The notes under the pieces were generated by a model that saw only the letters and a list, made by a program, of their open reading frames with translations, did no database searches and was not told the DNA's origin. Below are positions 1 through 5,794 of a DNA stretch of 9,676 nucleotides, one piece after another. The translations under genes were made by a program, and so were the position numbers. Within the stretch, counting starts at the first letter, position 1. Each line of letters begins with the position of its first letter. Source of the stretch: Aquisalimonas sp. (GTDB lineage Bacteria; Pseudomonadota; Gammaproteobacteria; Nitrococcales; Aquisalimonadaceae); contig SKYZ01000438.1 in assembly GCA_007127625.1 (NCBI GenBank), forward strand, positions 1-9,676, written 5' to 3'.

Positions 1-1025
1 ACCGAGATCCCGTCCAGGAAGCAGCCCATGATCACGAAGAACACCACCAGCGCCGCCAGCAGCCAGTAGACCGAGAGATCCATCTGGCCAATCCAGGCGG
101 CCAGCTCCCGCGGGATGCCCGTGTAGCCCATGGCCGTGGTCAGAAAGGCGGCGCCGGCGAGGATGAAGCAGATCATGCACGACGTCCGCGTCGCCCCGGT
201 GAGGCTGTCCACGAATGAGCGCCAGGTGAGAGACCCGCTCAGGGCCGACAGCACCAATGCCCCCACGACTCCCAGGGCTGCCGCCTCATTGGGAGTGGCA
301 ATGCCGGCATAGATGGAGCCTATGACCAGCACGATCAGCACGATCACCGGGATGAGTCGTCCCGATCGACGGAGCTTCGTCAGGAACGATGTCGGCGGGT
401 CCGCCGGTGGATTGCGGTTCGGGAACACCAGCGACCACAGAATCACGTAGCCCATCAGCAGGCCCACCAGCATGATTCCGGGCAACACACCGGCCATGAA
501 CAGCCGCGCAATGGAGACTTCGGCGCTGACACCGTAGACGATCAGGATGATGGACGGCGGGATCAGCAGGCCCAGCGTCGCAGAACCGGCCAGTGTGCCG
601 ATGACCATGTTGTCCGGGTACTGCCGGCGCCGTAACTCGGGTATGGACATGCGGCCGATGGTGGCCGCCGTGGCCGCCGACGACCCGGACACGGCCGCGA
701 ACACGCTGCAGCCGAGCACATTGACGTGCAGGAGTCTGCCCGGTACCCGCCGCAGCCAGGGTGCGAGGCCGGCGTACATATCCTCGGAGAGCCGCGAGCG
801 GAACAGGATCTCCCCCATCCAGATGAACATCGGCAGCGCGGCCAGCGACCAGGACGAGATGGAGCTGTAGAGGCTGTTCGCCAGCACCAGCCCCGTGGGT
901 GCGCCGGTGAAGACGGTGATCGCGAACAGCGCCACCGCGAGCAGGGCCAGCGCCACCCACAGGCCGACGCTCAGCAGCACCAGCAGCACCAGCAGAAGGA
1001 TCAGGCCGATCTCGGCAGGGCCCAC
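1..1025 (-). CDS. dctM: TRAP transporter large permease, DctM family (3' end outside window)
   Basis: This is the large membrane subunit of a tripartite TRAP transporter, which imports an organic acid together with Na+ across the inner membrane. The first 341 residues are present; the family is usually about 425-430, so roughly 85 residues lie beyond the left edge. Almost the whole chain is hydrophobic segments. Family landmarks are visible: the GSSAATAATIGRMSIPEL loop near residues 114-131, GLLIPPSI at 152-159, ATPNEAAALGV at 243-253, and GCFLDGIS at 334-341. The start is GTG, three bases after the dctQ stop, with GGAGG (plus-strand 1034-1038) eight bases upstream inside the dctQ end. It is in the same frame as dctQ, separated only by UGA and one CGC codon. 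Confidence in family is high; the substrate cannot be told from this subunit. Confidence 0.95.
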   Translation of the reverse strand, partial: MGPAEIGLILLLVLLVLLSVGLWVALALLAVALFAITVFTGAPTGLVLANSLYSSISSWSLAALPMFIWMGEILFRSRLSEDMYAGLAPWLRRVPGRLLHVNVLGCSVFAAVSGSSAATAATIGRMSIPELRRRQYPDNMVIGTLAGSATLGLLIPPSIILIVYGVSAEVSIARLFMAGVLPGIMLVGLLMGYVILWSLVFPNRNPPADPPTSFLTKLRRSGRLIPVIVLIVLVIGSIYAGIATPNEAAALGVVGALVLSALSGSLTWRSFVDSLTGATRTSCMICFILAGAAFLTTAMGYTGIPRELAAWIGQMDLSVYWLLAALVVFFVIMGCFLDGIS

Positions 1026-1028
1026 GCG

Positions 1029-1538
1029 TCAGTCCTCCATCAGGCCCTTGCTGTGCTCATAGGCCGGCGTCCGTCCCAGCAACAGCTCACCGAGACAGTG
1101 CAACAGGGCGATCACGAACACGCCAAGCCCGAGTGCCATGGCCGACTGGGGAATGGCCAGGGGGATGGACAACCGCCCCGGTGACACCTCACCGAAGGCG
1201 ATGGAATCGCGCACCAGGTCGATCACCCACCAGGTGGCGTAGCCAGCCAGGGCGATGGCGAGCAACAGCGCCACGATCTCGCAGGTGCGCTGGAGGGGCC
1301 CCGGAAGCCTTTCCACCACCAGGCGCACGCGGATATGGACACCGTGACGGAGCGCCGGCGCCAGTGCCAGGAACGTCGAGGCGAGCACCAGGTAGCCCGC
1401 CATCTCGTTGGCCGAGAGCACCATGAAGCCGGCGAAGCGCCCGATGACCTGGGCCAGCACCAGGCTGCAGATCGCCACCAGGCACAACGCCGCCAGGACG
1501 CCGCACAGCCAGTACAGCCCGTCGAGCAGTCGCAGCAC
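1029..1538 (-). CDS. dctQ: TRAP transporter small permease, DctQ family
   Basis: This is the small four-helix membrane subunit that joins the binding protein and the large permease in a TRAP importer. The 169-residue length is normal for the family. Hydrophobic segments lie at about residues 12-35, 45-62, 88-108 and 128-150. The conserved polar stretch after the second helix is present (RHGVHIRVRLVVERLP, about 64-79), matching the usual GxHxxV signature. It starts with GTG, with a weak GAGG about six bases upstream, 13 bases after the dctP stop, so the three genes form one operon in the order P-Q-M. It ends in UGA followed by C, three bases before the dctM start and in the same frame, which resembles a fused QM gene split by one stop codon. 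Confidence 0.93.
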   Translation of the reverse strand: MLRLLDGLYWLCGVLAALCLVAICSLVLAQVIGRFAGFMVLSANEMAGYLVLASTFLALAPALRHGVHIRVRLVVERLPGPLQRTCEIVALLLAIALAGYATWWVIDLVRDSIAFGEVSPGRLSIPLAIPQSAMALGLGVFVIALLHCLGELLLGRTPAYEHSKGLMED

Positions 1539-1551
1539 CGGCGGCCTCGGC

Positions 1552-2523
1552 TCAGTCGCGATAGGCGTCGATGATGGCCTGCCCGTCGTCGCCCGTTTCC
1601 TCGAGCCACTCCCGGGTCATGCGTTCACCGATCTCGTTGAGCTCGCGCGTAAGCGTCTCCGAGGGCTCGAGCACCTGCATGCCGTTGGCTTCCAGCTCCG
1701 CCTTCTGAGCCTCTGCTTCGTCGCGGCTCATGGCCCAGCCGCGCTCCTCGGCTTCACGCGCCGCCGCGAGGATGGCCTCCTGGGTGTCCTCATCCAGCTG
1801 ATCCCAGACCTGCTGATTGATTACCACCATGTTCTTGGGAATCCACGCCTGGATGTCGTAGAAGTAGTCGACGAAGTCCCAGGCCTGGGAATTCACGCCG
1901 GTGGTGGGCGAGGTCACCATGGCATTGATGATGCCCGTGGAGAACGCCTGCGGGATCTCCGGCACCTCCACCTGAGTGCCTTCCATGTCCAGCAGTTCCG
2001 CCAGGCGCGACGTGGTCGCGTTGTAGGCGCGGAAGCTGAGGCCCTCCAGATCGGCGATGCTCTCGATTTCGCGGTTGGTATAGAGCCCCTGTGCCGGCCA
2101 TGCCACGGCGTAGAGCAGCTTGATCCGGTCCTCGGCCAGCAGGGACTCGATCTTCGGCCGCGATGCCTCCCAAAGGGCCTCGGCCTCCTCGTAGCTGGTG
2201 GCGAGGAACGGCACCGAGTCCACGGCGAAAACCCGGTCCTCGTTGCCGAGCAGCGAGATGAAGATCTCGCCCATCTCCACCTGCCGGGTGCGGACACCGC
2301 GCTTGATCTCCGGGTGACTGATCAGCGACCCGGCGCTGTGTACCTGCACCTGAATCTCGCCGTCGGTGGCCGCCTCGATATCGTTGACGAATTCCATGAT
2401 GTTCTGGGTGTGGAACGTGGCGTCGGGGTAGGGTGTGGCCATGTTCCAGGACTGTTGGGCGCCGGCGGTGCCGGTCGCCAGGGTCAGCGTCATCGCCGCA
2501 ACGAACGTGGTGAGCCTTTTCAT
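1552..2523 (-). CDS. dctP: TRAP transporter periplasmic solute-binding protein, DctP family
   Basis: This is the periplasmic receptor that captures the substrate and delivers it to DctQM. The 323-residue reading starts at the ATG at 2523 because a GGAGG lies six bases upstream and a clean Sec signal peptide follows (basic MKRL, hydrophobic core about residues 6-18, cleavage likely after AGA at about 22). The open frame extends 29 codons further up to 2610, but that extension has no ribosome site and would bury the signal peptide. The conserved ligand Arg of TRAP receptors fits R165 in GLSFRAYNAT. The pattern RAYNATTSRLAEL, then QAFSTGIINAMVTSPTTG, then AWIPKNMVVIN recalls the Bordetella DctP6/DctP7 subgroup, known to bind pyroglutamate. 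That substrate is a suggestion from remembered similarity only. The C-terminal third is rich in Glu and helical, as usual. Confidence 0.95.
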   Translation of the reverse strand: MKRLTTFVAAMTLTLATGTAGAQQSWNMATPYPDATFHTQNIMEFVNDIEAATDGEIQVQVHSAGSLISHPEIKRGVRTRQVEMGEIFISLLGNEDRVFAVDSVPFLATSYEEAEALWEASRPKIESLLAEDRIKLLYAVAWPAQGLYTNREIESIADLEGLSFRAYNATTSRLAELLDMEGTQVEVPEIPQAFSTGIINAMVTSPTTGVNSQAWDFVDYFYDIQAWIPKNMVVINQQVWDQLDEDTQEAILAAAREAEERGWAMSRDEAEAQKAELEANGMQVLEPSETLTRELNEIGERMTREWLEETGDDGQAIIDAYRD

Positions 2524-2544
2524 GGTTGTCCTCCAGGTCGGTCT

Positions 2545-2559
2545 CGGGGGTGGCCCCCG
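2545..2559 (-). promoter_or_regulatory. GC-rich hairpin in the dctP leader
   Basis: A perfect 6-bp inverted repeat with a three-base loop (CGGGGG TGG CCCCCG on the plus strand) lies 11 bases upstream of the dctP Shine-Dalgarno site. In the dctP transcript it would form a very stable small hairpin with no U-run after it, so it is not a terminator. It could protect the mRNA 5' end or affect ribosome loading. No function is shown by the sequence. Confidence 0.45.
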
Positions 2560-2635
2560 CATCTGTTTGTTATCACTTTTACTGTGGCAGAGTCTGGCTG
2601 AATTGCCCAATACCAGGGCCCGGACGATGCCTTTC

Positions 2636-3052
2636 CTACAGGTGCTCTATACGTCGCATGAACAACGGGGAGAAGTAGCGCAGATTCGCGGGTGCATGGG
2701 AGACGACCCCGGAGATCACGATCACCAGGATGAATAGATCGGCCCGGGTACCTGCAACGGCCATGATCGCGAGAAGCAGCAGTTTCACGAACACCGCCAG
2801 ACCGCGGATCTGGATCAGCCAGATGCCATTGCCCCACACCTGCAGGGCGGCCATGGCCACGCCGCTGGCCACGGTCAACCACAGGAACGGCATCCAGTGA
2901 GCCGGGTCCGCGCCCCAGAAGAAGCCGCCGCCGATACCCGCCGTGCCGATGAGATGGAGCGTGCGCAGCCCGGTCTCCACCCAGCGCTTGCCGGGAAAGG
3001 TGCGGGGCTCGCGGGGAAAGATCCGGCGGAAAAGGCTCATTGGTCTGGTCAT
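2636..3052 (-). CDS. Small hypothetical protein with about four membrane segments
   Basis: I do not recognise this family. The 138-residue product has a basic N-terminus (SLFRRIFPREPRTFPGKRW, about residues 6-24) and then hydrophobic segments at about 31-47, 54-74, 84-100 and 105-118. It ends with SHAPANLRYFSPLFMRRIEHL (about 118-138), which looks like a conserved polar tail. No catalytic motif or metal-binding cluster is evident. Three in-frame ATGs are possible (3085, 3052, 3040) and none has a strong Shine-Dalgarno site; I prefer 3052 or 3040 because the extra residues from 3085 look non-conserved. It is on the same strand as dctP with a 112-base gap, so co-transcription is possible, but the gap and the dctP leader hairpin also allow a separate dctP promoter. 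A real gene is likely from the membrane-protein pattern and the absence of a better frame. Confidence 0.7.
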   Translation of the reverse strand: MTRPMSLFRRIFPREPRTFPGKRWVETGLRTLHLIGTAGIGGGFFWGADPAHWMPFLWLTVASGVAMAALQVWGNGIWLIQIRGLAVFVKLLLLAIMAVAGTRADLFILVIVISGVVSHAPANLRYFSPLFMRRIEHL

Positions 3053-3214
3053 GCCGTCGCAGCGCCCGGCGCGCCCGAACACCATACAAGGCTGCCAAGG
3101 CCGAGTAATACCCGCGGATGGAACGCCGGGAGCAGCTGGGCTGCGAGGATGGTGGGCCCGGCTGAATTCGAGACAGCGACGAAGGAATTATGGGTTCCCA
3201 AGGATTTACTCAAA

Positions 3215-3229
3215 AAATACCTCGTATTT
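3215..3229. repeat. AT-rich inverted repeat with A-run
   Basis: AAATAC and GTATTT are separated by CTC, giving a 6-bp stem with a three-base loop. On the minus strand the stem is followed by a run of six T, which gives a weak terminator shape for transcripts coming from the right. On the plus strand it could instead be an operator. It sits in the most AT-rich patch of the window. Confidence 0.4.
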
Positions 3230-3360
3230 GATAGATCGCAATATGCTGACAACCATGTCCTGTCCGGGCTGACAGCGTCTGATGTTGTTCCCGCGCAAAC
3301 CCTGGAGGAGTGTCGATCAGCCCCGTCGCTGGACGGCCTTCGCTCCGGCCGCTGGGTAAG

Positions 3361-3394
3361 GTCGTAGCGACTGCGGACGACGAGTGGCTACGAC
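3361..3394. repeat. 8-bp inverted repeat, 18-base spacer
   Basis: GTCGTAGC (3361-3368) is matched perfectly by GCTACGAC (3387-3394). It could be a long-loop RNA hairpin or a pair of protein-binding half sites. It lies about 380 bases upstream of the kinase gene. An 8-bp repeat at this distance can occur by chance, so no function is claimed. Confidence 0.3.
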
Positions 3395-3773
3395 GCATCC
3401 CGGTTGATATATCTAGTTCGAGGTAGTTATTCTTCGCGTCCGGTACGGCCTATTCCCCCGCTGAACCGGTGTTACGGCAGATCCGCCCATCTCCTGCGGT
3501 ACGTCCGAAATTCGACCCTTGTGATCGCCCGAGGCGGCCTGTCGTTGTTTAGGCCGGCGACGTCATTCCTCGAAAGCATGTGCTGCTCGCGCAAGGTGCC
3601 GATCGCCCAGAGACAAAGACTATCGAGTAAAGACACGCGGCGCGTCGACGACGTTCACGCGGGGTCGGGGGAGACCAGTGGAGCAACAGGCGCTTGCCCA
3701 CGGACGGCCGGATACAGACAAGTCGGGGGCGGAATAGTGCCACCAAGATTAATGTGGAAAGAGGCGTAGTTAA

Positions 3774-4835
3774 TTGGACATTTATTCTCTCCATTTTTCC
3801 GGCGTTAATAACGCTTATGCGGATATTATTGATCAGGCACCTGATGCGGTTCTTGTAACGGATCTGGAGGGGCGAATTCAGAGCGCGAATCAAGTGAGTC
3901 AAGCCATATTTGAGCGGAAAGGAGGTCCCCTCGTGGGACGCCGTTTGCTTGACCTGCTGCCTGAGCGAAGGAAGGAACGCGTTGCGAACGCGATGGACCG
4001 ATTGGTCCGTGGCGAATCCGGGCTGGAAGAGATTACGCTTGAAGAGGGACTTCTGACGGGGGCCCTGTATCCAGCGACGTTGGGCCATGCTGATCCGGAT
4101 CAGGGTGTCACTCACTGCCTTGTCGGTGTCTTTCGTCATGTGGATGTCCGCAAAGAGAAGCAGGGTCAGTATGCCGAGCGTGCGAGCCGGCAGCGCGACG
4201 TGCTCGTGCGTGAGGTCCACCACCGAATCAAGAATCACCTGCAGGGCTTGGTGGGTCTGGTCTCGCTTACCTTTGCCTCGGACACGGCTCTTGACCGAAA
4301 AGCTGAAGGTCTTTTGACCCAGATCAATTCCATCGCAGTCATTCACGGTCTGCAGAGTAAACGGTCGGATGAATCCGTAAACCTCTGTGATACTGTTAAA
4401 GCCATCGGTGATCTCAATGAATCGCTACGTGGCTCGGCGGGACGCCTCGAGCATCGATTTGAACTTGAGCAGCCAGCGATTATCGTTGAAAGACACACGG
4501 TGGCAATTGCTCTTGTCGTCAATGAACTCATCGGGAATGCGCTCAAGCATTCATGCAGGAAAAATGAATCAATTTCTATCTGGGTTCGTCCCGGGAGTTA
4601 TGATGATAGTGTGGAACTGGTGATCAGAAATCCTGGAATGATTGACGTGGACCTGCTCACGGATGTCCATGACTCGGGTAGTTGCAGTGGTCTGAGTCTG
4701 GTGTACGAGCTTCTGCCATCGGAAGGCGCCCGACTCCATGTGGAAAACTGCCGGGAAGGCGGTTGCGTGGAGACACTGCTTGAGCTTTCGCCGCCGGTCG
4801 TGAGTTCCATGGTTCAAGAGGGCGTCCGGGTATGA
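3774..4835 (+). CDS. PAS-domain sensor histidine kinase, HisKA_2 family
   Basis: This sensor kinase autophosphorylates on His and passes the phosphate to the regulator encoded next. It has 353 residues and no membrane segment, so it is cytosolic. A PAS domain covers about residues 13-125 (YADIIDQAPDAVLVTDLEGRI is its opening). The HisKA_2 dimerisation box is REVHHRIKNHLQGLVGL (146-162), with H150 as the likely phosphoacceptor. The ATPase N-box is VVNELIGNALKHS (248-260). The next ATP-binding box is unusual: the expected DxGxG reads NPGMI (286-290), followed by a G-box remnant SGSCSGLSLV (301-310). The start is TTG directly after an in-frame TAA, with AAGAGG nine bases upstream; no in-frame ATG lies nearby. 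The gene is visibly poorer in GC than its neighbours, especially its first 100 bases, which hints at transfer. The HisKA_2 plus ANTAR pairing matches PdtaS/PdtaR and EutW/EutV. The ligand of the PAS domain is unknown. Confidence 0.9.
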   Translation: MDIYSLHFSGVNNAYADIIDQAPDAVLVTDLEGRIQSANQVSQAIFERKGGPLVGRRLLDLLPERRKERVANAMDRLVRGESGLEEITLEEGLLTGALYPATLGHADPDQGVTHCLVGVFRHVDVRKEKQGQYAERASRQRDVLVREVHHRIKNHLQGLVGLVSLTFASDTALDRKAEGLLTQINSIAVIHGLQSKRSDESVNLCDTVKAIGDLNESLRGSAGRLEHRFELEQPAIIVERHTVAIALVVNELIGNALKHSCRKNESISIWVRPGSYDDSVELVIRNPGMIDVDLLTDVHDSGSCSGLSLVYELLPSEGARLHVENCREGGCVETLLELSPPVVSSMVQEGVRV

Positions 4836-5452
4836 CGTATGGCTGGGATGCACCAATACAGCTACTGCTTGTCGACGACGATCAGCTTGTGACATCGACG
4901 CTCAAACGCGGTCTTAGCGCTCGCGGCCTGGATGTCACCACCGCTCATAGTGCGGACGATGCGCGTGCGCAGTTGCAGACGGGCGCATTCGATCTTGTCA
5001 TCATCGATACAAAGATGCCCGGCGAGTCGGGCATCGAACTCGCGGACCACATCGAGTCAGCATACCCTGAGCTCCCGCATATCTTTCTGTCTGCGTACGG
5101 TGATGCAGAAACGGTTGCCGAAGCCGTGCGACATGGCGCCCTGACCTACCTGGTGAAACCCGTCAACGTTGACCAGTTGTTGCCGGTGATCTATTCCGCC
5201 ATCGAACGCAACCATGACCTTCATCGGTGGCGTTCATCGACGGAGCGGCTCACAGGCGCGGTTGGCACGAATCGGGACATCAGCGCCGCGGTGGGGCTGG
5301 TCATGGCTCACCACGCCATGACTAAAGACGAGGCCTTCGAGGCACTTCGGCAACACGCTCGCAGCGAGAACAAGCGAATTGTCGACATCGCGCGCGCCAT
5401 GATCAAGGCGAGTGATGTGCTTGCACGGTATGGTGCCGACGATGCCTCTTGA
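4832..5452 (+). CDS. Response regulator with ANTAR RNA-binding output domain
   Basis: This regulator receives phosphate and should act on RNA rather than DNA. The receiver domain (about residues 9-125) is complete: acidic pocket D15-D17 in LLLVDDDQLV, phosphoacceptor D59 in VIIDTKMPG, S87 in IFLSAYG and K109 in YLVKP. The C-terminal ANTAR domain (about 138-195) has the typical pattern: NRDISAAVGLVMAHHAMTKD, then EAFEALRQHARSENKRIVD, then IARAMI. ANTAR proteins dimerise on phosphorylation and bind paired small hairpins in leader RNA to block a terminator. The start ATG overlaps the kinase stop (ATGA, 4832-4835), with GAGGG nine bases upstream, so translation is probably coupled. The 206-residue length is normal. 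Its targets are unknown; the nearest candidate is the leader of the gene at 5795. Confidence 0.93.
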   Translation: MTYGWDAPIQLLLVDDDQLVTSTLKRGLSARGLDVTTAHSADDARAQLQTGAFDLVIIDTKMPGESGIELADHIESAYPELPHIFLSAYGDAETVAEAVRHGALTYLVKPVNVDQLLPVIYSAIERNHDLHRWRSSTERLTGAVGTNRDISAAVGLVMAHHAMTKDEAFEALRQHARSENKRIVDIARAMIKASDVLARYGADDAS

Positions 5453-5461
5453 ACGAGGGTC

Positions 5462-5482
5462 GTTCACGCTATTGGCGTGAAC
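5462..5482 (+). terminator. Perfect 8-bp hairpin just after the ANTAR regulator gene
   Basis: GTTCACGC (5462-5469) pairs with GCGTGAAC (5475-5482) around a five-base loop, starting ten bases after the regulator stop codon. No T-run follows, so intrinsic termination would be weak on its own. A second hairpin CCTCAA/TTGAGG (5487-5507) with CTTGTTGTTGT after it may complete a terminator or protect the mRNA 3' end. Confidence 0.45.
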
Positions 5483-5637
5483 AGCTCCTCAAATCAGAAA
5501 GTTGAGGCTTGTTGTTGTCAGCCATGCAACCTAACCTTTCGGTGAGGTCCCGCTGGGAACGCGGTTCGTGGGCTTGCGTTGGCGAACTAACACGATTCGA
5601 CGTAAGCCCTTGCAGCAAACGCTTTCACGTACAGGTC

Positions 5638-5668
5638 TTGCAATCAATGAGTAATGCTTCTGTATGAT
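5638..5668 (+). promoter_or_regulatory. Candidate sigma-70 promoter for the c-di-GMP gene
   Basis: TTGCAA (5638-5643) and TATGAT (5663-5668) are separated by 19 bases, matching the -35 box at four and the -10 box at five of six positions. The spacing is longer than the ideal 17. Transcription would begin near 5675, giving a leader of about 120 bases that starts at the first of two competing hairpins. Confidence 0.3.
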
Positions 5669-5673
5669 AAGTG

Positions 5674-5720
5674 TCAGGTTGTAACCCCTGAGGCCCATCC
5701 CCTGCCTCGGTGTCTGTCTT
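5674..5720 (+). promoter_or_regulatory. Candidate attenuator: two mutually exclusive hairpins
   Basis: Hairpin one pairs TCAGG (5674-5678) with CCTGA (5687-5691). Hairpin two pairs CTGAGGC (5688-5694) with GCCTCGG (5704-5710), seven pairs including one G-U, and is followed by TGTCTGTCTT (5711-5720), a weak terminator tail. They share 5688-5691, so only one can form at a time. This is the layout expected of an antiterminator and terminator. The loops do not match the ANTAR hexaloop pattern. Confidence 0.3.
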
Positions 5721-5755
5721 AACCGTTACTGAGCCGAATCCCCGCCAGTCCGTAG

Positions 5756-5767
5756 CGCGTTAACGCG
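5756..5767. repeat. 12-bp perfect palindrome ahead of the c-di-GMP gene
   Basis: CGCGTTAACGCG is its own reverse complement and ends 27 bases before the ATG. It is also flanked by CGTAG on its left and overlaps a second CGTAG on its right (5766-5770). It may be an operator for a dimeric DNA-binding protein; a palindrome this long is expected about twice by chance in a window of this size. Confidence 0.3.
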
Positions 5768-5794
5768 TAGGCCGTGCAAGGGCGGGGGTAGGTC

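Larger units (their letters stand above)
3086..3773. other. Long intergenic region between divergent blocks
   Basis: These 688 bases separate the minus-strand transporter block from the plus-strand signalling block. Open frames crossing it (for example plus 3404-3769 and the end of plus 2897-3367) have protein sequences that look random, with no domain pattern, and I reject them. Visible structure: an AT-rich patch at about 3185-3250, an AAATAC-CTC-GTATTT hairpin at 3215-3229, an inverted repeat GTCGTAGC/GCTACGAC at 3361-3394, and a GATATATC patch near 3405-3412. Promoters for both neighbouring blocks must lie here or close by, but I cannot point to one with confidence. Confidence 0.6.
5453..5794 (+). 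other. Structured intergenic/leader region upstream of the c-di-GMP gene
   Basis: A 342-base gap without a credible gene. It contains, in order: an 8-bp perfect hairpin (5462-5482), a second hairpin CCTCAA/TTGAGG (5487-5507) followed by a T/G-rich stretch, a possible sigma-70 promoter (5638-5668), two mutually exclusive hairpins (5674-5691 and 5688-5710), and a 12-bp palindrome (5756-5767). This density of structure between an ANTAR regulator and a signalling enzyme suggests a regulated leader. I scanned for small hairpins with the ANTAR loop pattern (A at loop position 1, G at position 4) and found none with a convincing stem. Confidence 0.5.

Noticed and set aside
286..960. Minus-strand open frame of 224 codons inside dctM
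   Set aside because: It is a shifted frame of dctM. The dctM frame gives a continuous hydrophobic permease with family motifs, while this one gives an Arg/His/Gly-rich sequence.
1408..2601. Long plus-strand open frame (397 codons) across dctP
   Set aside because: It lies antisense to dctP, whose protein has a signal peptide and clear family motifs. The open antisense frame is a by-product of GC-rich codon use.
2897..3367. Plus-strand open frame of 156 codons
   Set aside because: Its first half is antisense to the small membrane protein gene, and the second half runs through the AT-rich intergenic patch without domain-like sequence.
3361..3400. tRNA-like fold around the 8-bp inverted repeat
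   Set aside because: No T-loop or anticodon-arm arrangement and no CCA end is present.
3404..3769. Plus-strand open frame of 121 codons in the intergenic region
   Set aside because: Composition looks random, with no ribosome site or domain pattern. It may still deserve a translated search, but I cannot support it as a gene.
3549..4346. Minus-strand open frame of 265 codons opposite the kinase start
   Set aside because: The plus-strand frame has PAS and HisKA_2 motifs and a coupled downstream gene. The antisense protein has no recognisable pattern.
5453..5794. Canonical ANTAR dual-hexaloop target
   Set aside because: I checked each A with a G three bases later as a possible loop. None had a flanking stem of three or more pairs, so the canonical motif is not called.
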